Of a DNA stretch of 44,920 bases, positions 25,978-36,800 are shown piece after piece. The stretch's first letter is position 1; every line of letters begins with the position of its first letter. This stretch comes from an uncultured Faecalibacterium sp. (GTDB taxonomy: Bacteria; Bacillota; Clostridia; Oscillospirales; Ruminococcaceae): assembly GCA_934526125.1 (NCBI GenBank), contig CAKSZU010000003.1, positions 1 to 44,920 of the forward strand. Direction: 5' to 3'. Made by a program: the position numbers and the translations under genes. The notes under the pieces are model-generated. The model was not told where the DNA came from. It did not search any database and worked only from the letters and a program-made list of their open reading frames with translations.

Positions 25978-26006
25978 AGTATAGCGCATTTTCATGCGTT
26001 CGTCAA
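25978..26006 (-). promoter_or_regulatory. rpsU promoter
   Basis: Minus strand TTGACG (26001-26006), 17 bases, TATACT (25978-25983). The spacer contains a small inverted repeat (CGCAT/ATGCG with four bases between). Confidence 0.85.
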
Positions 26007-26036
26007 CCTTTTTTGGAAAGTTTTTTGAGAAAAACT

Positions 26037-28586
26037 TCAGCCTTTCACAGCCAGGTTGACCAGACGGCCCTTGACGTAGATCTCCTTGACCAGCTGCTTG
26101 CCCTCCAGAGCGGCAGCAACGGCCGGGTCTGCCTTGGCGGCGGCAATGGCGGAAGCGGCATCGATATCGGCAGCCACCTTCAGGCGGGCCTTCACCTTGC
26201 CGTTGACCTGCACCGCAATCTCCACGGTGGACTCCACGCACTTGGCTTCCTCGTACTTGGGCCAGGGGTAATAGGCCAGCTGCTCGTCATGGCTGTGGCC
26301 CAGCTTCTCCCACAGCTCCTCGGTCATGTGGGGAGCAAAGGGGTTCAGCAGCTGGACAACGGTCTCCAGCTCGGCCTTGGTGGTGCCGCCGTTGTCATAC
26401 AGGGCGTTGACCAGGGTCATCAGCTGGGCGATGGCGGTGTTCATCTTCAGGGTCTCGATGTCCGCGCCCACCTTCTTGATGGTCTGGTGCATCAGGGTCT
26501 CGATCTGGGGACGGTAGCCCTCGCCCTCCACCAGCTTGTCGCTCAGGGCCCACACACGGTCAAGGAAGCGGTTGCAGCCCGCAATGGCGGAAGTCTGCCA
26601 GGGCGCTGCCTGCTCGAAGTCGCCCATGAACATCTCATACAGACGCATGGTGTCGGCACCGTACTGGTCTACCACCTCGTCCGGGTTGATGACATTGCCC
26701 AGGCTCTTGGACATCTTGACGATGGGATGGCGGGCCATCTCGCCGTACTTCTCTTCCAGCGCCTTCTCGGCGGCCTTCTGGCTGCCGTACTGCTTCAGCA
26801 GAGTCTCCTGCTCGGCAGCGGGCAGGTTGACGAAGCTGTGGGGGTTCAGGCCCAGGATCATGCCGTGGGCGGTGCGCTTCTGGTAGGGTTCCGGACTGGG
26901 CACCACGCCGATGTCGTACAGGAACTTATGCCAGAATCGGCTGTACAGCAGATGCAGGGTGGTATGCTCCATGCCGCCGTTGTACCAGTCCACCGGAGAC
27001 CAGTACTCCAGTGCCTCCTTGGAGGCGATGGCATCCTTGCAGTGGGGGTCCATATAGCGCAGGAAGTACCAGGAAGAACCGGCCCACTGGGGCATGGTAT
27101 CGGTCTCGCGGGTAGCGGGGCCGCCGCAGCAGGGGCAGGTGGTCCTGACCCAGTCCTTGTGGCGGGCCAGCGGGCTCTCGCCGTCCGGGCCCGGCTCAAA
27201 GTCGGTGATGTCGGGCAGGGTCAGGGGCAGGCTGCTCTCGGGCAGGGGCTGCCAGCCGCACTTGTCGCAGTGGACCATGGGGATGGGCTCGCCCCAGTAG
27301 CGCTGACGGCTGAACACCCAGTCGCGCAGCTTGTAGTTGACCTTGTCCCGGCCCTTGCCGTTCTCTTCCAGCCAGCCGATCATCTTTTTCTTGGCGTCTT
27401 CCACCGACAGACCGTCGAGGAAGCCGGAGTTGACCAGCGTACCGGTGGCCACATCGGTAAAGGCAGCCTCGTCGAGGTTGGAGGGCTCGGTGCCCTTGAC
27501 CACCTCGATGATGGGCAGGCCGAACTTCTTGGCGAACTCCCAGTCGCGGGTATCGTGGGCAGGCACGGCCATGATGGCACCAGTGCCGTAGGTAGACAGG
27601 ACGTAGTCGGAGATGAAGATGGGGATCTCCTTGTCGTTGACGGGGTTGATGCCCATGACGCCTTCCAGCTTGACGCCGGTCTTTTCCTTGTTCAGCTCGC
27701 TGCGCTCGAAGTCGCTCTTGCGGGCAGCCTCGGCCTGATAAGCCTTGACGACATCGGCATTCTTGATGATGCCCTTTTCCAGCCACTCCTTGACCATGGC
27801 ATGCTCCGGGGAGACGACCATGTAGGTAGCGCCGAACAGGGTGTCGCAGCGGGTGGTGTACACGGTCAGGGTGTCACCGGCGGTGGTGCCGAAGTTGACT
27901 TCTGCGCCGTGGCTGCGGCCGATCCAGTTCTTCTGCTGGGTGGCCACGCGCTCAATGTAATCCAGACCGTCCAGACCGTCGATGAGCTTGTCGGCATAGG
28001 CGGTGATCTTCAGCATCCACTGGCTCTTGACCCGGTGGACGACCTCGCTGCCGCAGCGCTCGCAGACACCGTTGACCACTTCCTCGTTGGCCAGCACGCA
28101 CTTGCAGCCGGTACACCAGTTGACGTTCATTTCCTTCTTGTAGGCCAGGCCGTGCTTGTACAGCTGCAGGAAGATCCACTGGGTCCACTTGTAGTACTCG
28201 GGATCGGTAGTGTTGATCTCGCGGTCCCAGTCAAAGGAGAAGCCCAGAGCCTTCAGCTGCTCCCGGAAGTGATCCACATTCTTCTTGGTTACGATGGCCG
28301 GATGGATGTGGTTCTTCATGGCGAAGTTCTCGGTGGGCAGGCCGAAAGCGTCCCAGCCCATGGGGTACAGCACATTGTAGCCGTTCTGACGGCGCTTGCG
28401 GCTCACCACATCCAGCGCGGTGTAGCTGCGGGGGTGGCCCACATGCAGGCCCGCACCCGAAGGATACGGGAACTCCACCAGCGCATAGAACTTGGGCTTG
28501 CTGTGGTCGATCTCGACATGGAAGGTCTTTTCGTCCTCCCACACCTTCTGCCACTTGGCCTCGACGGCCTTGTAATCATACTTCAT
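26037..28586 (-). CDS. leuS: Leucyl-tRNA synthetase
   Basis: The 849-residue class I synthetase charges tRNA-Leu. The HIGH motif is in [17 protein letters not shown] near residue 45, preceded by [10 protein letters not shown]1 editing domain (about 220-420, with [16 protein letters not shown] and [12 protein letters not shown]) removes misacylated tRNA. Zinc-binding Cys pairs occur near 160 (CTGC, CERC) and 425-450 (CDKC, CPCC). The KMSKS motif is [15 protein letters not shown] near residue 640, followed by the anticodon-binding and C-terminal domains. Start has GAGGAG. It is the last gene in the LytR-CpsA-Psr-rsfS-leuS unit. Confidence 0.98.
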   Translation of the reverse strand: MKYDYKAVEAKWQKVWEDEKTFHVEIDHSKPKFYALVEFPYPSGAGLHVGHPRSYTALDVVSRKRRQNGYNVLYPMGWDAFGLPTENFAMKNHIHPAIVTKKNVDHFREQLKALGFSFDWDREINTTDPEYYKWTQWIFLQLYKHGLAYKKEMNVNWCTGCKCVLANEEVVNGVCERCGSEVVHRVKSQWMLKITAYADKLIDGLDGLDYIERVATQQKNWIGRSHGAEVNFGTTAGDTLTVYTTRCDTLFGATYMVVSPEHAMVKEWLEKGIIKNADVVKAYQAEAARKSDFERSELNKEKTGVKLEGVMGINPVNDKEIPIFISDYVLSTYGTGAIMAVPAHDTRDWEFAKKFGLPIIEVVKGTEPSNLDEAAFTDVATGTLVNSGFLDGLSVEDAKKKMIGWLEENGKGRDKVNYKLRDWVFSRQRYWGEPIPMVHCDKCGWQPLPESSLPLTLPDITDFEPGPDGESPLARHKDWVRTTCPCCGGPATRETDTMPQWAGSSWYFLRYMDPHCKDAIASKEALEYWSPVDWYNGGMEHTTLHLLYSRFWHKFLYDIGVVPSPEPYQKRTAHGMILGLNPHSFVNLPAAEQETLLKQYGSQKAAEKALEEKYGEMARHPIVKMSKSLGNVINPDEVVDQYGADTMRLYEMFMGDFEQAAPWQTSAIAGCNRFLDRVWALSDKLVEGEGYRPQIETLMHQTIKKVGADIETLKMNTAIAQLMTLVNALYDNGGTTKAELETVVQLLNPFAPHMTEELWEKLGHSHDEQLAYYPWPKYEEAKCVESTVEIAVQVNGKVKARLKVAADIDAASAIAAAKADPAVAAALEGKQLVKEIYVKGRLVNLAVKG

Positions 28587-28638
28587 GGTTGTTAATCACT
28601 CCTCAATATCAGCGGCTCACCCACGGGGGCGAGGGCAT

Positions 28639-29019
28639 TTACAAGCTGTTATCCGGGGTCAGATACTCCGAAATATCAACGGGCTCACCGTCGGCCCACA
28701 GGTGTTCCAGATCGTAGTAGGTGCGGGTGTTGGGCACAAACACATGCACGATGACGCTGGAGTAGTCCAGCAGCACCCAGTTCTTGGAGTCGAAGCCCTC
28801 GGTGGTGTAGGGCTCGATGCCCTTCTGGGAAAGCTCGTACTCCACCTCATCGGCCAGGGCACCCACCTGGGTGGTAGAGGTGCCGGAGGCGATGACGAAG
28901 TAGTCGGTCAGGACGGTCAGGCTCTCGACCTTGAGTACCCGGACGTCCTGCGCCTTCTTCTTATCCAGGATCTTTGCGATCTCAATGGCAAGGGTCTTGC
29001 TGTCGATGTTCTTATCCAT
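28639..29019 (-). CDS. rsfS: Ribosome silencing factor RsfS
   Basis: The 126-residue RsfS/Iojap protein binds ribosomal protein L14 and blocks subunit joining when nutrients are low. Features are LAIEIAKILDKKKAQDVRVL, DYFVIASGTSTTQVGALADEV and the C-terminal DYSSVIVHVFVPNTRTYYDLEHLW. The start at 29019 follows GAGAGGAG; an upstream in-frame ATG at 29085 falls within the previous gene and lacks a site. Position downstream of yqeK and upstream of leuS agrees with the conserved nadD-yqeK-rsfS order, with one gene inserted. Confidence 0.95.
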   Translation of the reverse strand: MDKNIDSKTLAIEIAKILDKKKAQDVRVLKVESLTVLTDYFVIASGTSTTQVGALADEVEYELSQKGIEPYTTEGFDSKNWVLLDYSSVIVHVFVPNTRTYYDLEHLWADGEPVDISEYLTPDNSL

Positions 29020-29038
29020 AAAAATCTCCTCTCTGAAA

Positions 29039-30472
29039 TCACTGTCCGGCAGCCTGTCCGTCGGTGGTGGTCGCGCCCGCCACATCGGTCTCGCCGCTCA
29101 GGATGGCATCATCCGACTCCTTGTCCAGCTGTCCCACGAACTGAACGTTGGCATTGGTGGAAGCCGTGCCGTGGGGCCAGTCGTTGGTCACCAGGTTCAG
29201 TTCTTCGGCGCTGACAGGGCCGGTATAATTGCGGAAATAGGTGTTCAGCAGCTCTGCAATGGACCCGGCATCCGGCACCACGCAGGAGTAGCCGTCAAAG
29301 CTGTCGGTCTTGCCCACGTTGGGCACACCCATGAACACAGGGGTCTGCGCCAGCATGATGTTAGCGCTGTCGATGCGGGTGAAGGACACCAGCATCTTGG
29401 CGATGGTGGTCAGGTCCATATCCGTGTGGATATAGTTGTTGAAGATCAGGGGCAGCTGGTTCAGCACATCGGTGATGCCCATGCTGCGCACCCGCTTGAA
29501 CAGGCCCGCGTAGAAATACCGCTGCATGTTCAGGCGGTCGATGTCGGAGTTGGCATAGCCCTCGCCGTGGCGGCAGCGGACGAAGAACTCAGCCGATGCG
29601 CCGTTCAGGTTGCGGTAGCCCTGCTTCAGGGCGCTGCCCGCAAAGGACATGTCGTGGGGGATATACACCTCGATGCCGCCGAAGTTGTCCACCATTTCCA
29701 CCAGCGCCTGCATGTCGATGGTGACATAGTAGTCGATGGGCAGACGGTACTGGTCGTAGATGACCTCCGCCAGCGCCGCCACGCTGCCGCCGTTGGACAG
29801 CATCACCGAGTTGAGCTGGTAGTTGTTGGCCGCATAGGTCTTGCCGTTGGAGAGGGTCACTTTGCGGCTCTTGGTGGTCACCAGACTGTTGCGGGGGATC
29901 TGCAGCATCCGGAGAGCACCGCCCTTGATGTCGAACTGGCAGTACAGGATCATATCCGTCATGCCGTCGTTGGTGCCGTCCGAAGAATAGTCGCGGCCTT
30001 CCTCATAGTCGATGCCGCAGACGAGGATGTTCACCACATCCCCCTTGTACTCTTCCAGGGTCTGGATCTCCTGCACCAGCGAGGCGGCATCCCCCTCGGG
30101 CTTCAGGTTCTCCTCCACCCTGTTCAACATCTTCACGGCGTAGACCACCACGCCTGAGACCAGGGCAACCACCGCCAGCGTCACAGCCAGCGGCAACCAC
30201 ATGGGGGTCTTTTTCTTCTTTTTACGGCGGCGGGTCTCCGGTGCCGGAGCCGCATGGCGGGGCGGACGGGTCCCGCCGTTGTTCCCGCCCCGTCCGCCGC
30301 CGGAAGCCGCCGCATGGGCAGGCTCCTGCCGGGGGGCGTCGGCCTCCGGCTGGAAGAAATCCGGCTGGCCGGACAGCGGCACCTGCTGCTGTGCCGGTGC
30401 CTTGGCGGGGCGCTGCTCCGTGGGACGGTTCAGCGAGCGGTCTGTATTGATGCGACGCGGACCTTGACTCAT
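29039..30472 (-). CDS. LytR-CpsA-Psr (LCP) family cell-wall glycopolymer ligase
   Basis: The 477-residue protein has a long proline/glutamine/glycine-rich cytoplasmic N-terminus (about 1-88, ending RRRKKKKK), one membrane segment (WLPLAVTLAVVALVSGVVVY), and an extracellular LCP domain from about residue 145. Key motifs are MTDMILYCQFD, MLQIPRNSLV with the catalytic Arg, and CRHGEGYANSDIDRLNMQR near 315. LCP enzymes transfer teichoic acids or capsular polymers from lipid carriers to peptidoglycan. The C-terminal 100 residues form an extra region, and the tail is Gly/Ala/Thr-rich. It has its own promoter (30572-30600) and precedes rsfS by 19 bases. Confidence 0.92.
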   Translation of the reverse strand: MSQGPRRINTDRSLNRPTEQRPAKAPAQQQVPLSGQPDFFQPEADAPRQEPAHAAASGGGRGGNNGGTRPPRHAAPAPETRRRKKKKKTPMWLPLAVTLAVVALVSGVVVYAVKMLNRVEENLKPEGDAASLVQEIQTLEEYKGDVVNILVCGIDYEEGRDYSSDGTNDGMTDMILYCQFDIKGGALRMLQIPRNSLVTTKSRKVTLSNGKTYAANNYQLNSVMLSNGGSVAALAEVIYDQYRLPIDYYVTIDMQALVEMVDNFGGIEVYIPHDMSFAGSALKQGYRNLNGASAEFFVRCRHGEGYANSDIDRLNMQRYFYAGLFKRVRSMGITDVLNQLPLIFNNYIHTDMDLTTIAKMLVSFTRIDSANIMLAQTPVFMGVPNVGKTDSFDGYSCVVPDAGSIAELLNTYFRNYTGPVSAEELNLVTNDWPHGTASTNANVQFVGQLDKESDDAILSGETDVAGATTTDGQAAGQ

Positions 30473-30571
30473 TGGTTCGGTTCCTCCAGATGATTGATCG
30501 CGACAGAAGCTGTCATCGGTTCTTTTTCAGCAAACCAGCTTTTTCTTCGCGCTGATTTCTCTTCTTGCGAT

Positions 30572-30600
30572 AGTATAACATCCTTCCCCGCAATCTGCAA
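30572..30600 (-). promoter_or_regulatory. Promoter of the LCP-rsfS-leuS unit
   Basis: Minus strand TTGCAG (30595-30600), 17 bases, TATACT (30572-30577). It lies in the 160-base gap after yqeK. Confidence 0.8.
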
Positions 30601-30632
30601 TCGGTATTCTCTTCCGCTGCAGGTCCGGCGGG

Positions 30633-31220
30633 TCATTCTGCCTTTGCGGCGCGGGCTTCCACCTGTGCGGCGATCTCGTCATAGGCCGCCTTGGACATGG
30701 GATCCAGGGGCTTGCCCTGTGAGAGAACGAAATCATTGGTCTGCTTCAGGGCGGCCAGCATGGCGGCGTCCAGATCCTTCATCTCCAGCTTCCGCAGTTT
30801 GTTCACGCCGGGCCAGTCCCGCTCGGCGCTGGTCATATCGGCCAGATAGACGATCTTGTCCAGACGGCTCATGCCCGGCTTGCCCGCCGTGTGGCAGGCA
30901 ATGGCCGAGAGGATCGCCTCATCCTCCACGCCCCACTCGGTGCGGGCGAGGATGGCGGCGCAGATCCCGTGCCAGACCGGGACGGGGCGCTCTTCCCCGC
31001 CCTCGGCCAGCTCCGGGTGCGCCCGCATGATGGCGCGCATCTCATCCTTGCTGATCTCCTTGGCGGAATCGTGGAGCAGGGCAGCCAGCGCGGCCCGGTC
31101 CTCGTCGGTCCCGTACCGCTTTGCCAGCTTCACCGCCATTTTTTTCACGTTCAGGGTATGCTCATAGCGCTTGTCGCTCAGCCGGCTGCGCACAAGCTCC
31201 TTTGCCTGTTTCTGATTCAT
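30633..31220 (-). CDS. yqeK: YqeK family HD-domain phosphohydrolase (probable Ap4A hydrolase)
   Basis: The 195-residue HD-domain protein has metal ligands in RYEHTLNVKKMA (His), LLHDSAKE (HD), and GVEDEAILSAIACHTAGKPG (His). VYLADMTSAERDW supplies the distal Asp. YqeK enzymes split diadenosine tetraphosphate symmetrically. The start ATG 31220 lies inside the end of nadD, giving a 59-base overlap in another frame; no other start keeps the conserved N-terminus. Confidence 0.9.
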   Translation of the reverse strand: MNQKQAKELVRSRLSDKRYEHTLNVKKMAVKLAKRYGTDEDRAALAALLHDSAKEISKDEMRAIMRAHPELAEGGEERPVPVWHGICAAILARTEWGVEDEAILSAIACHTAGKPGMSRLDKIVYLADMTSAERDWPGVNKLRKLEMKDLDAAMLAALKQTNDFVLSQGKPLDPMSKAAYDEIAAQVEARAAKAE

Positions 31221-31863
31221 GGTCTCTTTCGTCCCCTTTGTCTGCCCGGTAAAGCCCCTCCCGCCGGATGACTCCGCGCACAAGGGCAGGCAGCTCATTT
31301 TCACATTCGTCTCCCGCCGACAGCCGGGCGCGCAGGGCGCTGCTGGCCATGGGCAGGGCCTGCACCGGGGCAAACAGGATGCGGGCACCGGTGGGGTCCA
31401 GTTTCTTCGCCTTTTCGTGCAGCTCCGGAGCATCCCCCATGTTCCGGCTGGTCACCACCAGCCGGGCCAACCACAGGATCTCCTGCCAGCGGTACCAGCC
31501 GTCAAAGCTGAGCAGCATATCGCTGCCGATGGCGAGATACAGCTCGGCACCCGGGTTGGTTTGCGCCAGCATCTCCAGCGTCAGGACGGTGTAGTTCCGG
31601 CGGCCTGCGGCGGCCTGCTCCACCTCCCAGCAGCTGACTTCCACCTGCGGGACGGCGTCCGGCCCCTCTTCCAGAAGACGGAAGCAGCCGCACATCTCGG
31701 CCCGCAGCGGCCCGGGGGCCGCGGTGGACTGCTTGAAGGGCGAAAGCCCCGCCGGCATCACCACCACCCTGTCCGGGTGGACCCGGGCCGCGGCGGCCCG
31801 CAGATTGTTCAGGTGGCCGTTGTGGGGCGGGTCAAAGCTGCCGCCGTAGAGCAGGAGCCTCAT
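31162..31863 (-). CDS. nadD: Nicotinate-nucleotide adenylyltransferase
   Basis: The 233-residue enzyme adenylates nicotinate mononucleotide in NAD synthesis. The nucleotidyltransferase start LLLYGGSFDPPHNGHLNNL has the HxGH motif, AIGSDMLLSFDGWYRW follows near residue 110, and the late motif reads ASSALRARL where ISSTxIR is usual. ATG 31863 overlaps the yhbY stop (ATGA). The last 20 residues, rich in charged residues, extend beyond the typical end and overlap the start of yqeK. Confidence 0.93.
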   Translation of the reverse strand: MRLLLYGGSFDPPHNGHLNNLRAAAARVHPDRVVVMPAGLSPFKQSTAAPGPLRAEMCGCFRLLEEGPDAVPQVEVSCWEVEQAAAGRRNYTVLTLEMLAQTNPGAELYLAIGSDMLLSFDGWYRWQEILWLARLVVTSRNMGDAPELHEKAKKLDPTGARILFAPVQALPMASSALRARLSAGDECENELPALVRGVIRREGLYRADKGDERDHESETGKGACAQPAERQAL

Positions 31864-32156
31864 TTCAGCAGGTCGGCGTAGGCGCTGTCCTTCTTTTTCT
31901 GGAGGTACAGCACGAACTTGGAGCCGATGACCTGTACGCAGTCTGCACCGGTGGCTTCGGCCAGCAGGTTGGCGGCCTCCTTGGCGTTGTACATGCTGCT
32001 CTCCAGCACCTTGAGCTTGATGAGTTCCCGGGCGTCCAGACAATCCTTCACGCCCTGGATCATGGTCTCGTCGATTTCACCCTTGCCCACGATGTAAACG
32101 GGGTCCATGGTGTTTGCCTTGCCGCGCAGGATGGCGCGCTGTTTGCTTGTCAGCAT
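31860..32156 (-). CDS. yhbY: YhbY family RNA-binding (CRM domain) protein
   Basis: The 98-residue single-domain CRM protein starts LTSKQRAILRGKANTMDPVY, with the GxxG-type loop VGKGEIDETMIQGVKDCLDA and the end IGSKFVLYL. YhbY-like proteins bind rRNA during large-subunit assembly. ATG 32156 has AAAGGAG upstream; an in-frame ATG eight codons earlier lies inside the site itself. It overlaps nadD by four bases. Confidence 0.94.
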   Translation of the reverse strand: MLTSKQRAILRGKANTMDPVYIVGKGEIDETMIQGVKDCLDARELIKLKVLESSMYNAKEAANLLAEATGADCVQVIGSKFVLYLQKKKDSAYADLLK

Positions 32157-32195
32157 AGTATTTTCTCCTTTATGATCCAAATCTTCCGAACACCC

Positions 32196-32840
32196 TCAGC
32201 GGGCGTTTTTCTTCAGAAATTCCGGCAGCTGCTGTTCCAGCAGAGCCAGTGCGTTGCCGCGGTGGCTGATGGCGTCCTTCTCATCCGGGGTCAGCTGGGC
32301 ATAGCTGCGGCCCTCGGTGTTGGGGCGGCTGTCCGTTTTGCCCACGCCGCACTCGTCCGGGACAAAGAGGGGGTCGTAGCCGAAGCCGTAGTCCCCCGCC
32401 AGCCGCTCAAAGGCGACCCGGCCCGGGCATTCGCCACGGCAGGTCAGGTGTGCCCCCTCCGGCAGGATGAAGCAGACGGCCGAGACGAACTTTGCGCTCC
32501 GCTGTTCCGCCGGGACATCCTTCATGGCGTCCAGCAGTTTGTCGTTGTTGGCCTCGTCGTCGCCGTGATGGCCGCAGTAGCGGGCACTGTAAACGCCGGG
32601 CGCACCGTCCAGCGCATCCACACACAGGCCGGAGTCGTCGGCGATGGTGGGCAGACCGCTGGCCCTGCAGATGGTCTCGGCCTTGATGAGAGCATTTTCC
32701 TCAAAAGTGGTGCCGGTCTCTTCCGGCTCAAGGGTGATCCCCAGTTCTTTCTGACTGACCACCTCGTGGCCCTGCGCTTCCAGAATGCGGCGCAGTTCCC
32801 GAAGCTTTCCGGCGTTGCCGGTAGCTGCACAAATCTTCAT
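32196..32840 (-). CDS. rdgB: XTP/dITP pyrophosphatase (RdgB/HAM1)
   Basis: The 214-residue nucleotide-sanitising enzyme removes non-canonical purine triphosphates. It opens ICAATGNAGKLRELRRIL and has TFEENALIKAETICRASG, the signature DDSGLCVDALDGAPGVYSAR, and GFGYDPLFVPDE. The C-terminal SHRGNALALLEQQLPEFL contains the base-recognition His-Arg. Start 32840 has GAGGAG. It sits 11 bases after ftsY and 39 bases before yhbY. Confidence 0.95.
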   Translation of the reverse strand: MKICAATGNAGKLRELRRILEAQGHEVVSQKELGITLEPEETGTTFEENALIKAETICRASGLPTIADDSGLCVDALDGAPGVYSARYCGHHGDDEANNDKLLDAMKDVPAEQRSAKFVSAVCFILPEGAHLTCRGECPGRVAFERLAGDYGFGYDPLFVPDECGVGKTDSRPNTEGRSYAQLTPDEKDAISHRGNALALLEQQLPEFLKKNAR

Positions 32841-32851
32841 ATCCGTTCTCC

Positions 32852-33790
32852 TCAGTGCTTCCACTGCCGGGGCAGCAGCTCTTCCACAAAGCCCTCCGGG
32901 GTGAAGGGGATCAGATCGTCGATGCCCTCGCCCACGCCGATGAACCGTACCGGCAGGCCCAGCCGCTGTTTGACTGCCACCACGCAGCCGCCCTTGGCGG
33001 TGCCGTCCAGCTTGGTCAGGATGATGCCGGTGGCGTTGGCCGCCTTGCAGAATTCCTTTGCCTGGCTGATGGCGTTCTGTCCGGTGATGGCGTCCAGCAC
33101 CAGCAGGGTCTCCAGACTGGCCTCCGGGCTGGCCTTTTTCACGCTGCGGCTGATCTTGGAAAGCTCTGCCATCAGGTTCGCCTTGTTGTGCAGGCGGCCT
33201 GCGGTGTCGGCAATGACCATATCATAGCCCCGGGCGGTGGCAGACTTCACGGTGTCAAAGATGACTGCCGCCGGGTCTGCGCCCTCTCCGGCCTTGACGA
33301 TGGGTACCCCGGCCCGGTCGGCCCAGATCTCCAGCTGCTCGCTGGCGGCGGCGCGGAAGGTATCTCCCGCAGCCAGCATGACCTTTTTGCCCTGACGGGT
33401 GTAGTAGTCGGCCAGCTTGGCGATGCTGGTGGTCTTGCCCACGCCGTTGACCCCGATGACCAGGATCACGGCGGGCTTTCCGTCCAGCTGCATCTCTGCT
33501 TCCGGGCGCATCTCATCGGCGATCAGCTCCCGCAGCTCGTCGCTGGCCTGCTCGCCGGTCCTGAGTCCCTTTTCGTTGACCCGGTCCCGGAGCTTGTCCA
33601 CCAGTTTGATGGCCACTTCGCCGCCCACGTCGGCCAGGATGAGCTGCTCTTCCAGCTCGTCGTAGAGGTCATCATCGATTTTGCTGCCGGTCAATGTATT
33701 GAGGATATTGCCCCAGAAGCCCGTGCGGGTCTTTTCCAGGCCATCCTTCATCTTGTCTTTTTCTTTTTTGCCAAATCCAAAAAGTCCCAT
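32852..33790 (-). CDS. ftsY: Signal recognition particle receptor FtsY
   Basis: The 312-residue SRP GTPase has a very short, lysine-rich N-terminus instead of the long acidic A domain of E. coli FtsY. The NG domain follows: helical N (about 20-95), then G1 [28 protein letters not shown]3 [14 protein letters not shown]4 [10 protein letters not shown], and the final [12 protein letters not shown]. It receives SRP-bound ribosomes at the membrane. Start ATG 33790 follows AAAGG. The order rnc-smc-ftsY is the usual Firmicute arrangement, but ylxM and ffh do not follow here. Confidence 0.97.
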   Translation of the reverse strand: MGLFGFGKKEKDKMKDGLEKTRTGFWGNILNTLTGSKIDDDLYDELEEQLILADVGGEVAIKLVDKLRDRVNEKGLRTGEQASDELRELIADEMRPEAEMQLDGKPAVILVIGVNGVGKTTSIAKLADYYTRQGKKVMLAAGDTFRAAASEQLEIWADRAGVPIVKAGEGADPAAVIFDTVKSATARGYDMVIADTAGRLHNKANLMAELSKISRSVKKASPEASLETLLVLDAITGQNAISQAKEFCKAANATGIILTKLDGTAKGGCVVAVKQRLGLPVRFIGVGEGIDDLIPFTPEGFVEELLPRQWKH

Positions 33791-33855
33791 ACTTGACCTT
33801 TCTGTTGTGTTGTTGTGTATGGCGGGGATCCCCCTGCCTTCTCCACTTATTATAC

Positions 33856-36800
33856 CTACGAAACCAGCGTCGCGTCAACCTGTTCCAGATCCAGCTTGAG
33901 CAATTTCGACACGCCGTCCTCCTGCATGGTCACGCCGTACAGGACATTGGCGGCCTCCATAGTGCCGCGGCGGTGGGTGATGACGATGAACTGGGTCTTA
34001 TCGCTCACCCGGCGCAGATACTGCGCAAAGCGGCTGACATTGGCATCATCCAGGGCGGCTTCGATTTCGTCCAGGATACAGAACGGTGCCGGGTTGACGG
34101 CCAGAATGGCAAAGTAGATGCTGATGGCCACCAGCGCCTGTTCGCCGCCGGAAAGGGCCTCCAGATTCTTGATGACCTTGCCCGGGGGTGCCACCCGGAT
34201 GCCGATGCCGCAGGACAGCACATCGCTTTCATCCTCCAGCACAAGGCTGGCCTCGCCGCCGCCGAACAGCTCGGCAAAGATGCGGCCGAAGTTCTCGTTG
34301 ATGGCCCGGAAGCTGTCGGTAAAGATCTCCTTCATCTGGCCGGACAGCCCGGCGATCATCCGGGTCAGCTCGTTTTTACTGCCCTCCACGTCGGCCACCT
34401 GGGTCCGCAGGGCATCGTACCGCGCCCGGACTTCCTTGTATTCCTCGATGGCGCCGACGTTGACGCTGCCCAGCGACCGGATCTGGTTGCGCAGGTCCGC
34501 CACCTGGGCCCGCAGGGCGGGCAGGCTGTCGAACTCCACGCACACTTCCTCGGCCTGCGACACCGTCAGCTGGTATTCATCCCAGAGCTTGGCCGCGGTG
34601 GCATCGTATTCGCTCTCTGCCGCCGCCTTCCGCTCGGCAAGGCGGGCCATCTCGCGGCCCATTTCTTCCCGGTGGTCGGAAGCTTCCCGGGCCCGGGCCA
34701 GCGCCTGCGTCTCCGCCTGCTGGCAGGCCAGCCGCTGCTCCGTAGCCTTGCGGATCTCCGCTTCCTTCGCTTCGATCCCGGCCCGGCTGTCGGTCTTTGC
34801 CTTCCGGATGGCTTCGATCTCTGCCCGGCAGGCCTCACTGCGCTCCGACAGGGCCGCAAGGCCCTCTTCCAGCGCCGCACGGCGGCTCCGGGCATCGCGG
34901 GTGCGCTGTTCCAGCGCTTCGATCTGCGCTTCGGCCAGCTCGGCGTCTTTCTGGCGGCTGACCTGTTCCAGCCGCTTGGCACCGATCTTTTCCGCCAGTG
35001 CCTGCTGCCGGTTCAGGAAGGTGTCGCCGCCCTCCGCCAGCTGTTCCAGCTCTTCGGTCTTTGCTGCGAGCTGGGCGGTCAGATCCGTTTCCCGGGCGGC
35101 GGCCTGCGCCGCTTTTTCCCGGCTGTCGGCCAGCTCCGCATTCAGGGCATCGATCTCCTTCTGCCGGGCGGCAAGGGCGGTCTGCGCCTGCTCCACGGCG
35201 GCTTCCAGCCGCTTCTGCTCCGCTTCGGCCCGGACCCGGTCGTTGGCGGCGGTGATCTGCTCGCTTCCGGCCGCAGTCAGCTCTGCGTTGACGGCATCGG
35301 CCTGCGTCTTGCACTGGTCGGTCTTTTCCTGCGCGGCCAGACATTCCTTCTGCAGCCGGGCTGCCTTATTCCGCAGCTCTTCCAGCTCCTGCCGGCGGGT
35401 GAACAGTCCGGCGCTGCGCTGGACGCTGCCGCCGGTAAAGCTGCCGCCTGCATTGATGACCTGTCCGTCCAGCGTGACCACCTTGTTGCGGTAGCCGTTC
35501 TCCCGGGCCGCCCGGGATGCCTCGTTGATCTCATCCACTACGATGATGCGGCCCAGCAGATTGGACACGATATTGCTGTACCTGGCATCCGCCTGCACCA
35601 GACTGGACGCCAGCCTTGCCGAGCCGGACAACCGGCCCCGGAACTGTCCGGGCTGGACGGTGTCCAGCGGCAGGAAGGTAGCGCGGCCCGCGTTCTCACT
35701 GCGCAGCAGTGCAATGCCCGCCTTGGCCGCGGCTTCGTTTTCCACCACGATGTTCTGCAGTGCGCCGCCCAGTGCGGTCTCGATGGCCACCTCCCGGCCC
35801 GGCTCCACCTGCAGGATGGCGGACACCGGCCCGATGACGCCCCGCAGACGACGGGCAGAAGCAGCCCGCATGACGGTCTTGACCGAATTCTGGTAGCCGT
35901 CCATGTTCTTTTCCAGCTCCCGCAAAACGGAAAGCCGCTGCCGGGCGGCATCCAGTTCCCGGCCCAGCCGCTGTTCGGCGGCATCGGCCTCGTCCAGCGC
36001 CGCGCGGCGGTTCTTCAGCTTGAGTTCCAGACCGGCCCGGATATTCTTCAGCTGGTTCTCATTCTCCGTCAGGGCTTTCAGATACTTTTCCGTATCTTCC
36101 AGATCCTGCTTTGCGTCGTCACGCTGGAGGGTCAGCTGTTCCGCTGCCTCTTCCAGTGCGGGCAGACGGCTCTGGGCCGTCCCGGCGGCGGCTTCGGCGG
36201 CAGCCTTTGCCACCTGCGCCTCGGTGCGGCAGGCCGTCAGCCGGGCGGCCTCGGCCCGCAGGACATCCCGGCGGGCACCGCTCCGGTCGTTTTCCCGGGT
36301 CAGCTGTTCCAGCTCGGCCTGCAGTGCTTCCAGCTCGGCCGCCAGTTCCCGGCCGGCCTGCTCCATGCTCTGCGCCACGGCCTTCTGCCGTTCCAGCGCG
36401 GCGGCGGCCTCGGTGCTGTCCTGCTGTCCCGCCTCGATCTCGGCCCGCAGGTCTGCGGCGCTCTCCTCGTTGCGGGCGATGTCATTTTCCAGCACGGCAA
36501 TCCGGCTCTCGCTGCCGCTGATCTGCTCGGTGATGCTGCGGATATCCCCATTCAGGCGCTCGACAGCAACCGTCAGCTGCTGTGCCTGCATCCGGATCTC
36601 CTCAGCCTCGCTCTCAGCGGCCTTTGCTTCCCGGTCGAACCGTTCGTAGTCGGCCTGTGCGGTCTCATGGTCCCGCACCTGGCGGCGGACAGCTTCCCGG
36701 GCGCGGTGGACACCGTCCGTCCAGAGGGTGACCTCCAGCGTCCGGCGCTCTGCGCTCAGCTCCAGAAACTTCTGTGCCTTGGCGCTCTCCTTTTCCAGCG

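Noticed and set aside
26018..26037. AAGTTTTTT/AAAAACTT inverted repeat as leuS terminator
   Set aside because: The stem is only A-T pairs and overlaps the leuS stop; it lacks a GC-rich stem followed by a T run.
25935..28595. Plus-strand open frame of 886 codons
   Set aside because: Antisense to leuS, which carries both class I signature motifs.
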